DNA from: Dipteris shenzhenensis | Taxonomy: Eukaryota; Polypodiophyta; Polypodiopsida; Gleicheniales | Direction: 5' to 3' (one strand) | Assembly: GCA_047967505.1 (NCBI GenBank) | Contig: CM106541.1 | DNA: 64,000 nt | Part shown: positions 22,651 through 34,718 of the stretch, one piece after another | Position numbering within the stretch: position 1 is the first letter of the stretch | How the letters are laid out: each line of letters begins with the position of its first letter | Made by a program: the position numbers and the translations under genes | Notes under the pieces: model-generated | Seen by the model: only the letters and a program-made list of their open reading frames with translations | What the model was told of the DNA's origin: nothing | Database searches by the model: none

Positions 22651-23735
22651 AGGGATAATTTATATACTTATTCATGAATTGTTTAAAAGCATTTTTGAGA
22701 AACAATTTTAGCACATTCTGTTATTTGAATTATGAATTTACAAGATTAATCTTGTAAGGGAGATGCAGATGGTAGAGAAATTGCATCATATAGAGATAAG
22801 AGAGAAATTTCCACCACAGCAAAGGATCCACTAAAGACCTATGAAGCAATGCAGCCAAGGAAGGTTCAAATAGATGCATAAAAGAAAAAATTTCACCACA
22901 TGATCTTCATCAACAAGACTCCAACAACCATGACCTTTTCACAATCCATGGGACTAAATCCAGAACCAAAAAGGGGTACATGTTAACCGATTTGGTCAAC
23001 ACTACTTCCTTTGGCAAATATGTGCAAAAATACTTAATATTTGCCAAAATACTTGTAATATCTCATGATTTAGGAAAATACATGTAAGATCATTGAATAG
23101 ATGAGCCATGTAACTTGTTCCCTCCAGTAGGAATACTAGAGAATAGAGCCATTAGGTCACATTATCCTTAAAGAGTGAGACTAGATTCTAGTGAAGATTT
23201 AGGTCAAAATTATGGTTTGGACTAGGGTCATGTGTAAAAGCCATCTTTTGGCTTTGGAGCTGATTATGTATTGTGGAGAATACAAGATCTCTTGCTTCTA
23301 GTCTTTGGTAACTTGTGTTGACTCCCTCCTTGTTGCCTCTCACCTTTTTTCTCTATCTTCTTCGTGTTCTTTTTTTGTCAATCAACTCATGAGATGCGAT
23401 TTGGAAGCTCGATGGCAATATGAAGTGTAAGATCTCAAACAACGGTTAGAAGAAGGTGAACGCTTCTTCTATGAGAGGTTGGTGGTTTTCCCTTTAACAC
23501 AACTCACCATATTCCAACTCATGGGGGCGGGGGCAGGAGTGCAGCAAACAAGGCCCTCCTATGTGTGGAAGCTGGTGTGACAATTGTCAATTTTTAGTGT
23601 TATTTTTTGGGGCGAGACTGTGAGCCATTTATGTCCAGATGAATATTTTAAGTTCTCCTAAATGATGACGCTTTGATAAAAAATGATATTCTTGCAACCA
23701 AATATTTGAAATACTACATAATTTGGATATGATTA
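22650..23735. other. No gene recognised
   Basis: AT-rich sequence without a conserved motif on either strand. A G-rich patch GGGGGCGGGGGCAGG near 23523 is the only unusual local composition. Confidence 0.4.
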
Positions 23736-25235
23736 TTACTTTGTTGATGACGGTTTGCATGAGATAAGTTCAGAAGAAGAAGTCCCAACTAAAGAAGTGG
23801 TGTAGGGTAAGAAGGAGAAGCAAAAAGATAAAAGTGAGGATGACTTTGTAACTAAGATACTTGATCATCTTCAAGTGGAATTGTTGGTACAAACTATGGA
23901 TAGACTTAGGATTGTGAGAGGGACTCCACCTCCACTAATCTCATTATCTATAAATTTACATTCATGATGGTGTGAGGTAGGTAGGCCCACAGGCAATCTA
24001 CATTCAAATCCACATTCACTTGAGATGGGTATTTGGAAGAGAAAGGGTGACTCATTTGTATTGTCCACCATGAATGGTCCTTTAGGGACTAAAATTCAAG
24101 TCAGTAATGATATCATCACAACATGGAATCCTACTTGTGAATATAAATGTTGAGGAAATATTGGTAATGAATGAAATGTGGGGGGATTTATAAAATAAAA
24201 CATTTCTTTTCTTGTATGGAAATCATAGGGCGCAGGCTTGGATGGATCCAATCAAGGAGAAATATAAGTTTGAGGCATCCAAGCATATTGTAGTGAGGGA
24301 AAGCTTTTTATTTGTTGGTCCTATAGATGGATTGCCTTTGATTGGAGCATTAAATAGACTAGGTAATGTAGTTTGGTTGCTTTGGTTATTATGTTAAAGT
24401 TAAGCGGTAATAATATGATTTGATGGTTGATATTTTTATGTTTGTTTGTAAAAGATTAAACGTGAAGGTATTTGTCACAATGGAGTTGAAGGATGTTTTG
24501 TACTCCATTAGGAACTTCCATGAAGTGAATGACTTTTTTTTTGCATCTAGGATTACTCCTCATGAGATGGGTAAATTTCAAGTTTTGTAGTGTGCTATTG
24601 GAAGTTTTAAGGTTTGTAGTGTGGTATTTGGAGTAAAGTATATAAATGAACTTTTGATTTTTTGTAGCATGGTTGGAATTGTCCCTAAGATCAAATGCCT
24701 TTGTTTCATTTTGTTGTGCAGGTCTGATGGGAAGCATAGAGAAGAGTGGATTGCAATTCCTCTTGTCCACATTTTGCAAGGAGAGAGGAGTTCCTTTGGA
24801 TTTTCTTTTTGGGGTGGGTGAGACCATCAATGTAGGGATGAAGTCTAGTGTCCATGTCATGGGTGTGGATTCTAATTCAAAGGTTGTGAATTGGATCTTA
24901 ACACATAGAGATGAGTCATTCTACTTTGCATAGTCTAATGTAATACTTGAATTTATGATTAGGAGAATTGAATAGCTTACTAGAAAATTGATGCATAAAT
25001 GGTTTGCAAAGACTGTCTATGGCTTTTGTTTTCTCTCACATATCAATTCCACATGACCTTATGGCATTATATTTTCAGATATGTAATGACATGGTTGTTT
25101 GGATGGCATTAATTGTCTTACATCATGGAAAGATTCTGCTCATATTTTTCAAAATGGGTTTATTGAAGTTTGTAGTGATTGCATCGAAGTACGTACTTTT
25201 TTTGAGATTGCATATCAAAGATAGCTAGCCACTAG
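23735..25235 (+). pseudogene. Unrecognised coding-like stretch, broken
   Basis: Several segments read like protein when frames are switched: LVQTMDRLRIVRGTPPPLIS (about 23886), GIWKRKGDSFVLSTMNGPLG (24028), QAWMDPIKEKYKFEASKHIV (24232), VFVTMELKDVLYSIRNFHEV (24470), and QFLLSTFCKERGVPLDFLFG followed by VHVMGVDSNSKVVNWILTH (24752-24910). The spacing would fit a retrocopy or a gene with short introns, with many later hits. I do not recognise the family and assign no function. It could be chance open sequence, although the segments are unusually free of low complexity. Confidence 0.3.
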
Positions 25236-25831
25236 CTATGCTCTATGCAATTTCATTCTATTAAAAAACTCGCAAAACTCGCAAAAAAAAAGTTGCAAAA
25301 TGTCAAAACCCATATGCTACTGATGTTAGATCTCTTTTTTTAGACATTTGGATATTGTTGGATTGTTGTTATTGTAGATTTTTATAATATTCTTGGATGT
25401 CTTTAAAGTTTGGATCAATGCTAACTTTAATGGGTACCTTTGAACTACACAAAACAGCTTTGTGATATAACTTATTGTTAATCATTTTTGTTGGAGAAAC
25501 ACTATGTGATTAATGTTAGTAGTAGACAAACGTATTCTAAAGAAGATAATGGCATGGGAGAAGATATTGGCAGGTTCATCTTCTTAGATTCTATTTTATC
25601 TTTAACTTTTTGACTTTCTATGTCTTCAAATGTATGATTGTAATTTGCTACCATGCTATGTAGAAGAAATGGCAAGATTCATGTCAACTGAAAGGAGATA
25701 TGATGAGAGGAATTTAGATAAGCCACAAGCTCGCAACTAATTTGTTGATGATGATGAATGTTAATATGAATAGAATATGTGGGTTTAAAACACCATTTTG
25801 TTGACAGCTTGAAGACCCATTTTGAATGTGT

Positions 25832-26089
25832 TAATATTGTTCTATATATTATGTAATCCTATGCTTTCAAATGACACTTGGGTTTCCCCACATATGGGTG
25901 ACGAGATACTAATGTGGTAATATTTTTTTACATATTATGCAATCCTATGCTTTCAAATGACAATTATGTTTCCCCACATATGGGTGAAGTGATATTAATG
26001 TGGTAATATTGCTCTATGTATTATGCAGTCCTATGCTTTCAATTGATACTTAGGTTTGCCCACATATGGGTGAAGTGATATTAATGTTG
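25832..26089 (+). repeat. 86-bp tandem repeat, three copies
   Basis: Units at 25832-25917, 25918-26003 and 26004-26089 share TAATATTG, TATTATGCAATCCTATGC, TTTCAAATGACA and CCCCACATATGGGTGA. A weaker fourth copy follows to about 26260. GACCCATTTTGAATGTG flanks the array on both sides (25813 and 26147). Confidence 0.85.
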
Positions 26090-26264
26090 CTAAGTATGAA
26101 TTTTCAGGAATAATGGATGTTTTGATGGTAGTAACACTTGTAATAAGACCCATTTTGAATGTGGAAGAATTGTTGTAATAGTAAAGAAATCACATGTTTT
26201 GAAGTGGCACTTCGGTTCCTTTCAGTTAGCCCACATATTAGAATTGTGGAATGTTATAGTGGCT

Positions 26265-27236
26265 TCAATTGAAAAGTTAAGGTAGACTATAAGTTTGAAT
26301 GTTAGTATAGTTATTGTACCCACATATTAGCATAGTAAGTTAAGTTTCATTTTGGAGATTCTTCCCAAACAGTGCATTCCACAAAGCTATGTTGACTACT
26401 CTATGAAGGAATTGTGGAAAATATCGCTCGCTTTTTTGGGCCCGCTCTATTGACTGCCTCACTCGACCCCCACCTATGTAAGCTCCGACACATATTAATG
26501 TCTTGGAGAGTTCCATGGCCAAGTGCACTACCAATAGGAGGGGCAGGCACTTCGAGAGCAATTGGACCAGATGAACAGCAATAGTCCAAGCAGTGACATG
26601 GAGAAGACGAGTAAGATAAAGGGAAAACCCAACAATAGGATAAAGGCGAGAAATAGAAGGAATGGGGAAAGGGCGAATAGCAAGATGGCAAGGAGAAACA
26701 AGGGCAAGGAATAGGCAAGGAGAAGCAAGATAGCCAGACGTGTGGACAACAGGGAGATGAGAAGCTAGAGAGGAACGGTGACAAGGATACCTTCGAGCAA
26801 GGTAATGAGGGGGGGGAACAATAAGTAGGACACCCCCAAGGTGCAAGAGTAGTTGGAGGGTAACATCCAATAGGGCACCTCCAATGGAGAGGACAATAAT
26901 AGTGGGGATACATTTGGAATGGGATCCAATGAAGGAGGTCGAGGCTATGCATAAATTTAGGCAACCAAGAACACAATCAGCACTCAGTCCTCTTACCTTA
27001 CCCCACGAGACCCCCACTTCCTGATCCCCTCAAAAGACTTGGTCCAGTAGAGAGATTTCTTGTAGACCCACTACTACTGACTAAAAATGAGTATCAAGAC
27101 CATACATTCATAAAAAGTTAGTGGAAGGTGCTGAGAGAGAATATGTTTACATGGTGTAGTATATGGACTATTTGGCCAACCATTGATTCCTCCCTAGGTG
27201 TTGGAATATAACTTGTTTTTGCAAGCTAGGTACCAA
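26265..27236. other. No convincing gene; purine-rich strand
   Basis: A 225-codon open frame lies on the minus strand at 26340-27017, but it is Leu/Pro/Ser-rich, matches no family I know, and overlaps purine-rich plus-strand sequence with GGCAAGGAGAAGC repeats. This is the left flank of element B. Confidence 0.4.
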
Positions 27237-27241
27237 GAGGT
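27237..27241 (+). repeat. Target-site duplication GAGGT, left copy (element B)
   Basis: GAGGT directly precedes the 5' LTR and recurs at 32696-32700. Confidence 0.92.
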
Positions 27242-27973
27242 TGTTAGATATCAATGCTCCACTCTCGTGTAACTATGCGGGGACCAGCTAACTCTACTTA
27301 TAAGCCCCCCATATGAGGAGAAGGCATTTGAGTAGCTTGGTTATCCGGTAGGTCCTGGTTTGGACACCATATGGGGGCCATGTGTGGCCTAGTGGCTAGA
27401 CGACTTCAGATAGAGTTGGCACACCGCCAACTAGGCTACATGCAAGTGTGGGAAGGCATCCCTTGACTGACCAAACTGAGGGTAGATGGAGCATTTCTCG
27501 AGGCAGCCCACTCTCTGGTTGCGGGGCTCGTTTGGAGCCTCAGATGATCCTAGATGGCTGTGGGCCGAACGGAGTCCGTAGGTCAGTTGCTTTATTTTGC
27601 GCACCAGTTCTATCGTATGGTCGGTGGCCTATTTTAGGACTGACCCCCAGTCGACCATTTTGGGTGGACTGGGTCGGCCACCCAATTGAGCCTAACCGAC
27701 TACGACTGGTGGCTATATAAGAGCAAGCCCATGAAGCCCATTTCATCACTGGCTACATCAACCTTGATTCCTTAGCATTTAGCCTCCGTCTTCTACTGTT
27801 TCTAGCACACCATCGAAGCTTCTTTCACTGGAGCGCATGGTTGGGAGGCAGTGCCATCTATTGTATCAGTTCTACAGTAATCAAATTTTTGATTCTCCAT
27901 ACTATCTTGTTTTCTCTCTTGCATACGAGATCCTATTATCTATTGAGCATAAACATTGTATTATTTTCTTACA
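27242..27973 (+). repeat. 5' LTR of Copia element B
   Basis: Begins TGTTAGATATCAATGCTCC and ends TTCTTACA, directly before the PBS. It aligns along its length with 31969-32695. Confidence 0.95.
27714..27720 (+). promoter_or_regulatory. TATA box in the 5' LTR of element B
   Basis: TATATAA in GGCTATATAAGAGCAAGCCC, conserved in the 3' LTR at 32436-32442. It likely sets the start of the genomic RNA. Confidence 0.65.
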
Positions 27974-27985
27974 TGGTATCAAAGC
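27974..27985 (+). other. Primer binding site of element B
   Basis: TGGTATCAAAGC directly follows the LTR, one base from the TGGTATCAGAGC consensus for initiator tRNA-Met. Confidence 0.9.
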
Positions 27986-28043
27986 CTAGAATCTAGCAAG
28001 AAGATTTGGGAGTGTGTTTCTATTTGCGAGCAGATTGTGGGAG

Positions 28044-28865
28044 ATGGCCCAGCCAGCAAGACTGCGAATCCCACTGTTCGATGAAAGCGAAAAATTGGAC
28101 GGCTCTAACTATCCTCTCTAGAAGTTCAAGATGAAGACTATCCTAAGTGCATATGAGCGTTGGGACACTGCTATTGGGGTGGATGTGAGGCCGGTTCCGA
28201 GATCGAATCTAGCCAATGCAGGACAACAGATAGTACCAACTGCGGATGAGATTCTCGCATGGACAAGAAGAAATGCAGATGCACTATGTTCTATTGTCTG
28301 CAGTGTTAGTGATTCGGAATTTGGAGACTCAACTCGTGAATGAAAAGTTGTCTGAGTTTGAAGCAGCAGAGAAGTTCATCACCACGATGAAGAATCTGCA
28401 CGATCAAATGACTGCGATTGGCATCACCATCACCAGTGAGAATCTAGCACGAAGGTGCATACGGATTCTCCCACCAAAGTACGATGGTCTTGTTACGGCA
28501 CTGAATACATAGAACAAAAATCCGCCCCTCAACTTTGAGGATCTCAGCGCGATGCTTCTGGAGGAGGAGATGCGTTAAAAGATGAGGATTGGAGAAGATT
28601 CGGGCTTTTGGACCAGATCAAAGAAAGGTAAGGGTAAGGACTCTCGTAACCCATCTTCTTCTGATGATAAAAAGAGAAAGAAGAAGATCAAGTGCTTCTA
28701 TTGCAACAAGGCAGGGCACAAGTAGAATGAGTGCCACAAGAAGATTGCAGATCAGAAGAACGGAGTGAAGAAAGAGTCCAGCAATAGTGCACAGGCAATA
28801 CCCATAGAGCTGTTCGTCACAATTGAGGAGATTTGCATGGAGGCAGTTCATGTACCTACAAATGA
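28044..28865 (+). pseudogene. Gag of Copia element B, broken
   Basis: Starts MAQPARLRIPLFDESEKLDG followed by SNYPL and a stop where Trp is expected (the usual motif is LDGSNYxxWKFKM). A frame change near 28250-28330 leads into FEAAEKFITTMKNLHDQM and ILPPKYDGLVTALNT, typical Copia Gag helices. The knuckle CFYCNKAGHK-stop-NEC lies at 28693-28734, and a TAG stop replaces one residue inside it. Basic, Ser-rich sequence precedes the knuckle. Confidence 0.9.
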
Positions 28866-28866
28866 A

Positions 28867-29247
28867 CCTTGGATCATTGAGAGTGGTGCATCACACCACA
28901 TGACCAGTCAGACGGATTGGTATACCTCTCTACAACCGGTAGGGAATGACATCATGGTAGCAGTCGGCAATGATGCAAAATGTCCAGCAAAAGAAAAATG
29001 TATGATTGCTCTCAAGTTAGGTGGAGTTGTAAAACAGTTGTCCGATGTTCTTTATGTGCCAGATATCAAGAGGAACTTGTTGTCCGCTTCTACGATCATG
29101 GATCGGGACCTCAAAGTTCAATTTGATAAGAATGGTGCACAGATCCTGGATCTTCAAGGAAAGGTCCTTGGTAAAGGTACACGGTGCAGAAACATTTATG
29201 AACTCTCAGCTTTTAGTGCTCGAGTGGATGTGAAGAACACTAAGCTG
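28867..29247 (+). pseudogene. Retropepsin of Copia element B, catalytic Asp replaced
   Basis: The protease domain reads WIIESGASHHMTSQTDWY, then VLYVPDIKRNLLSAS and NIYELSA. The catalytic triplet that should be DSGA is ESGA (Glu codon at 28879-28881). Otherwise the domain is open and well conserved. Asp to Glu normally abolishes retropepsin activity. Confidence 0.88.
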
Positions 29248-30374
29248 TGACATGAGAGGTTTGGTCATCTAAACCTTAGTTCTTTGAAGGAGATGCATAA
29301 AAGTGGAATGATTGCAGACCTACCAGAAATTTCAGATCTGCCCGATGTATGTAAAGCTTGCATGATGGGCAAGTAGCATCGGCAGCCCTTTCCTAAAGAG
29401 GCTAGCAGAGCAAAGGCTCCTCTAGAGCTCATTCACACGGACCTCTGTGGAAAGATGGAGATGGAAGCTTTGGGTGGTTCCTTCTACTTCATGACGCTGA
29501 TCGACGACTACAGTAGAAGGATATGGATATACTTTCTGAAGATGAAAGACGAGGCTTTTAGTAGGTTCAAGGAATGGCATGTAATGGTCAAGAAAGAATC
29601 GGGGAGGAAGGTGAAGAAGCTGAGATCAGACAGAGATGGAGAGTTCACATCGACTGAATTCAAAAGTTACTGCAAAAGTCACGGAATCAAGAGGCAAAAA
29701 CCCCCGCCACCTACATCACAGCAAAATGGAGTAGCAGAACGCAAGATGCACGTCATCTGCAAAATGGGCTAGAGTATGATGAAAGGGAAAGATTTGCCAA
29801 AGTCTTTCTGGGTTGAAGCATGTAACACTGTAGTTTACATCCTCAATCGTAGCTACACGAAGGTTGTGAATGGGATGACTCCACTGCAAGCCTTTTCTGG
29901 TAAGAAACCTTCAGCTGCACATTTCAGAGTTTTTGGATGTGACTATTTTGTGCATGTCCCTGATGCTACCAGGACCAAATGGGAACCGAAGAGCCGGAAG
30001 TGTATTTTCTTAGCTACAGTGAAGAGGCAAAGGGTTACCATCTCTATAACCCTGTTACCAAGAAGGTAATTGTAAGTCGCGATGTGGTCTTCTCAGAACA
30101 ACCGCATCAATTGGAGGAGGATGCTTCCTTCCCAGACAACCAAGACCAGGATATCCATCCAGTACCGCCACCAATAGCAGACCAAACTCCCATAACGGTG
30201 CTTGGGAGGATTCAAGACAAAGAAGATGAAGAAGAGCCTATAGAACCACAACGGCAACAGCCATTCCCGAAGTGGGTAAAGCAGCTTTTGGATGGCAGAG
30301 AACCTCCAGCAATTGAGGAGGAGCCATCTGAACACCGCCGGTCCAAGAGATTAGAGGAGCAAAGAAGGGCGTAG
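29248..30374 (+). pseudogene. Integrase of Copia element B
   Basis: HERFGHLNLSSLKEMHKSGM and CKACMMGK form the zinc region. The core keeps all three catalytic acids: Asp in HTDLCGKM (about 29440), Asp in LRSDRDGEF (about 29628) and Glu in NGVAERK (about 29738). FRVFGCDYFVHVPDATRTKW follows, then a frameshift near 30005 into LSYSEEAKGYHLYNPVTKKV. Stops at 29248, 29374 and 29770 break it. Confidence 0.9.
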
Positions 30375-30380
30375 GAACAC

Positions 30381-31938
30381 TTGGTCAACTATGCTTTGAT
30401 GACAGAAGTGATCCGTGCTGATGAACCCAAGTGTCTTGAAGAGGCACAAGGTGATGATAGGTGGATGGAGGCTATGCAGTCAGAGTATGGCTCCATAATG
30501 AAGAATAACACTTGGGACCTTGTGGATCGACCACCAAAGCGCAAGTTAATCGGAACCAAGTGGGTGTACAAGATCAAGTACGATGGCACGTTGGATAAGT
30601 ACAAGGCTCGGCTCATGGCAAAACGATTTGCACAGGTACATGGTTTTGATTATCAAGATACTCTTGCTCCCACAGCTCGACTAACCACAATTCGTAGTGT
30701 TTTGGCTTTAGCTTCCAAGGAAGTTGGCCCGTGTTTTAGATGGATATGAAATTCACCTTTCTGAATGGAGATCTCAAGGAGGAGGTATACGTGGAACAAC
30801 CACCAGGTTTTGAGATCCTCGGTTCAGAAGGTAAAGTCTGCAAACTAAAGAAGGCACTTTACGGGCTGAAACAAGCCCCACAAGTGTGGTACTAGCAAAT
30901 TGATGCCTACTTTCTACAAAATGGGTTCAAGAGGAGCCCATCTGATGCAAATTTGTATATCTTCAGAGAAGGAGGCAGGTGTATGATCATGGTCCTTTAT
31001 GTGGACGACCTTGTCATAACAGGGAACCATGAAGTGAAGATCTCGTAGACAAAGCATTTGCTAGGAAGAGAGTTTGAAATGACAGACCTTGGACTGATGC
31101 ATTTCTCTTTGGGGATTGAAGTTTGGCAAGAGCCGAAACAGATCTTCATTTCATAGCTGAAATATGCTAGAGAGATACTGAAAGCATTTGGCATGGCTGA
31201 GTGCAAAACAGTTGGTACTCCTATGGAGGTTGATGCGAAGCTCTTAAACGAGGATTCATCACCACTGGTGGACGAAGCGAAGTACAGAAGGCTTGTGGGT
31301 AGCTTGATCTACCTGTGCAACACACGGCGGATATCAGCTTTGCGACTGGTGTACTAAGCAAGTTTTCCAATAAGCCCCGGGAGAACCATTGGAGGGCAGG
31401 GATGCAGGTGCTAAAATACATCAAAGGCACACTTGATTATGGCATCACCTATACCAAGGGCAACATCTTGACCGGATTCTGTGACTCGGATTGGGCAGGA
31501 GACATGGACAGCAGGAGATCAGTGACAGGGTACTGTTTCTCACTTGGATCTGGAGTTGTGTCATGGGTCAGCAAGAAGCAACCCACAGTTGCTCTTTCTT
31601 CTACCAAGGCCGAGTACAAATCTGCATGCTTTGCTTCTTGTGAGGCAGTGTGGTTGAGGAGGATTTTAGGGGACATGGGTGCAGTGCAGAACAAGCCTAC
31701 GTAGTTATCATGTGACAATCAAAGTTGCATGGCGATTGCAAAGAACCCGGTGTTCCACGCTCGCACAAAACACATTGAGATTCAATGTCACTTTGTACGC
31801 GAGCTCATCATGGATGGAGAGGTTGACTTGGTGTACTATCTGACTACACAGAATGCTATGGACATCTTCACGAAGGCTCTTGGAAGAGACTTGCTGGAGA
31901 GGCATCTTCATCGACTTGGCATTGGGCCGAAAAAGTAA
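30381..31938 (+). pseudogene. Reverse transcriptase-RNase H of Copia element B
   Basis: The RT linker CLEEAQGDDRWMEAMQSEY leads to KLIGTKWVYKIKYDGTLDKY and DYQDTLAPTARLTTIRSVLA. A frameshift near 30735 leads to [18 protein letters not shown] and [16 protein letters not shown]-stop, then the active site YVDD at 30998-31009. RNase H has [38 protein letters not shown] and [11 protein letters not shown]. The end is [20 protein letters not shown]. Stops near 30373, 30748, 30895, 31048, 31155 and 31702 and frame changes inactivate it. Confidence 0.92.
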
Positions 31939-31960
31939 GTTCACTTGTGGGTGGACATTG

Positions 31961-31968
31961 AGGGGGGG
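31961..31968 (+). other. Polypurine tract of element B
   Basis: AGGGGGGG immediately precedes the 3' LTR, in the same ACATTGAGGGGGGGTG context as in element A. Confidence 0.9.
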
Positions 31969-32695
31969 TGTTAGATATCAATGCTCCACTCTCATGTAAC
32001 TACACGGGAACCAACTCACTCTACTTGTAAGCCCCCCATATGAGGAGAAGGCATTTCAGTAGCTCGGTTATCCGGTAGGTCTTGGTTTGGACACCAGATG
32101 GGGGCCATGTGTGTCCTGATGGCTGGACGGCTTCAGATAGAGTTGGCACACTGGCAACTAGGCTACATGCAAGTGCAGGAAGGCACCCCTTGACTAACCA
32201 CACTGAGGGTAGACGAAGCATTTCTCGGGGCAGCCCACTCTCGGGTTGCGGGGCTGTTTGGAGCCTCAGATGATCCCGGATGGCTGTGGGCCAAATGGAG
32301 TCCGTAGGTTAGTTGCTCTGTTTTGCACACCGATTCTATCTTATGGTCGGAGGCCTATTTCGAGACCGACCCCCAGTCAACCTGGGTGGACTGGGTCGGC
32401 CACCCAATTGAGCCTAACCGACTATGACTAGTGGCTATATAAGAGCAAGCCCATGAAGCCCATTTCATCACTGGCTACAGCAACCTTGATTCCTTAGCAT
32501 TCAACCTCCCTCTTCTATTGTTTCCAGCATGCCATCGAAGCTTCTTTCACTGGAGCGCACAGTTGGGAGGCAGCACCATCTATTGTATCAGTTCTATAGT
32601 AATCAAGTTTTTGATTCTCCATACTATCTTGTTTTCTCTCTTGCGTATGAGATCCTGTTATCTGTTGAGCACAGACGTTGTATTATTTTCTTACA
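31969..32695 (+). repeat. 3' LTR of Copia element B
   Basis: Begins TGTTAGATATCAATGCTCC and ends TTCTTACA. It has a conserved TATATAA at 32436-32442. GAGGT follows at 32696-32700. Confidence 0.95.
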
Positions 32696-32700
32696 GAGGT

Positions 32701-33760
32701 GACCAAATTTTTTGAGAAGCAAACAGTCAATCTGCGTAGGGCGGAAGGTGACATGGCTGCTGAGTGTAAGTCTCTACAAGAGCAACTCGAGGGAGTAAGG
32801 GCAGTTCATGATGAGCTTCTTTAGGCAACATGCAATTGAAATAGATGCACGCCAAGCTCCATATCAACTATAGCAAATTGTAGTGTGAGCTCGAGCATTA
32901 GAAAGACCTCGCGAACAAGGCCCAGAGCACTATGGTGTCCATTGTTGCAAAGAATGTTAACATGAAGCGGGCTGTACAGAAGTCACAAGAGGAAAGCAGC
33001 ACATTAGGTAGAATAAGGCTAGATTGAGGTGCTAAAGTAGGAGAATGTGCACATGAGGGATCAGGTTGTGGAAGGGGAGATTCTATGGGAGGAGAAGGCA
33101 TAGGTCCAAGCATAGCTGGAGAGGTACCAACAACTCATCTACCTCCTCCAAGTGCCCAACAAACACCCCGGCAAACTACTCTCGTAGACGACTGCTAGAT
33201 CATGATGGAGTTGGTGGTCCAATGGGTGGCCACCAATAGTCCACTTCAAAAAAGTAATTAAAAAAATTAGACCCACATTCCTAGGCCTAGGGAAGAATTT
33301 CACATGTGAAGGGGCTAGAAGGGGTCACGGCCCAAACACTATTATTATTACATTCTAGTAACGAGACCCATATCGAGTGGGTACTACAAATGGATTGTAG
33401 TTTTGATATAACAACGTAGATCCAATTTTTGGTCGAGGTCACAGATAAGGAGGTGCAGAACAAGTAGATTGTAGATGCCGAGTCCATTTTGCCAAATGAA
33501 GGGTTTTTGATTGCTGTAGCTACAACAAAAGTTTTGCGGCAGGTTCTAGATAAGGAGGAGATGCTTATCACTACAGGGTTTATCAACAGCCAGTAGGAGA
33601 TGAGGTGTTTACTACACCCTCCATGCACAAGGACATTTTGGAGCCTATCCAAACAAGTATCTCTATCTATGACATGGCCATCTAGGACTTCAACCATTTT
33701 GTGCAAGAGCGTTCTAAGCAACATCACAACATATTCAAAGCCGAGTGTAGGTTGATTCTC
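32701..33760 (+). pseudogene. Coiled-coil ORF remnant flanking element B
   Basis: Right after the target duplication a frame reads TKFFEKQTVNLRRAEGDMAA, then ECKSLQEQLEGVRAVHDELL, a heptad-like Glu/Leu pattern, before a stop at 32822. Further pieces (ENVHMRDQVVEGEILWEEKA, LERYQQLIYLLQVPNKHPGK, then DEVFTTPSMHKDILEPIQTS) continue in changing frames to about 33760. The general character resembles the coiled-coil ORF at 59.8-64 kb, but I cannot show homology. It is probably part of an older element that B entered. Confidence 0.35.
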
Positions 33761-34003
33761 ATGACTTTCTTCCTTTGTTCACTTTGTTGATTTGGAGACC
33801 TTTGAATTGCTTATTTAGGGTTCTATGTAACCTCTAATCTCTTTCACTTCAAGTAAGCTTAGTTAGTTTTTTCCTCCTATCTTTCATCACTCTTTAATAA
33901 TTAGAGAGAAATTTTCTCTCGTCACTTAAACTCCTTTAAGCCTCAGAAAAGTATGAATTTATATATTTTTACTCTTAATTGATTCTTTATATATTCTATT
34001 GTT

Positions 34004-34023
34004 AGGTGTGTGTGTGTGTGTGT

Positions 34024-34072
<49 letters not shown>
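34004..34072 (+). repeat. (GT)n-(GA)n compound microsatellite
   Basis: (GT)n from about 34004 is joined to (GA)n up to 34072. The Ser/Leu-rich minus-strand frames over it are artefacts. Confidence 0.93.
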
Positions 34073-34075
<3 letters not shown>

Positions 34076-34718
34076 ATTCGATATCGACATTGTGTTGTAT
34101 TTGGCCTTTCGACACAATATGTATTGATCACCTAATTTTTTTTTCATGTAATATTTGAGATGTCTTTTGGGCCATGCATTTGTATGGTGCTTATCTCTTT
34201 GTACTGGGTCGTACCGCTTGGCTATAGGTGCAGTTGGATAAGTAAGTATGTGTTTCAAATTTCAATGTCACTATAATGACTCATTCCTCTTGTTTTGAAA
34301 CTAGCTCAACACTTGATTGTACCATTCGGTTGCATGTGTTGTTTGCCTATCTTAGAAGGGTAATACGATTCAACACTAACACTTAGTCATTTGTTTAGCT
34401 TTTGTTCTCCTTTTGTTGTCATTGTAGCTTGGATATGAAATGGTTGCAAATGTTAGTTACTCTAAAATGCTTGTGTATAATTAAGATGTATGAGTTGTGA
34501 TTTCTATATTCAATCACAAAGTAATTGCAACACGATGATGCTTTGAATTGGCTACAAAGACTAGATTGGGTACATGTTATATGCATAATGGGAACCTCCC
34601 ATGCTCCTAGAGCTAACAAATATAGGTGTAGACCAATACCTTCCTACATTAAAAGATCTTATTGCAATTCAGTCTCAAATGAACAATGGAGAGAAGATTC
34701 AAAAGGGAAATTAGAATG

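Larger units (their letters stand above)
27242..32695 (+). mobile_element. Copia LTR retrotransposon B, full length, inactive
   Basis: A 5.45-kb Ty1/Copia element with LTRs of 732 and 727 bp, a perfect 5-bp target duplication, PBS, PPT and a complete gag-pol order. The LTRs look very similar to each other, and the coding region has fewer lesions than element A, suggesting a younger insertion. It still has at least eight stops or frameshifts, so it is not autonomous. Confidence 0.96.

Noticed and set aside
26340-27017. 225-codon open frame on the minus strand
   Set aside because: It is the longest open frame in the window, but its Leu/Pro/Ser/Ala-rich sequence matches no family I know, and the opposite strand is purine-rich with short repeats, which keeps stops rare. 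No promoter or neighbour supports it.
32701-33760. Homology between this coiled-coil remnant and the ORF at 59.8-64 kb
   Set aside because: Both are rich in Glu, Leu and Gln heptads, but I could not align specific blocks. Shared coiled-coil composition alone is not evidence of common origin.
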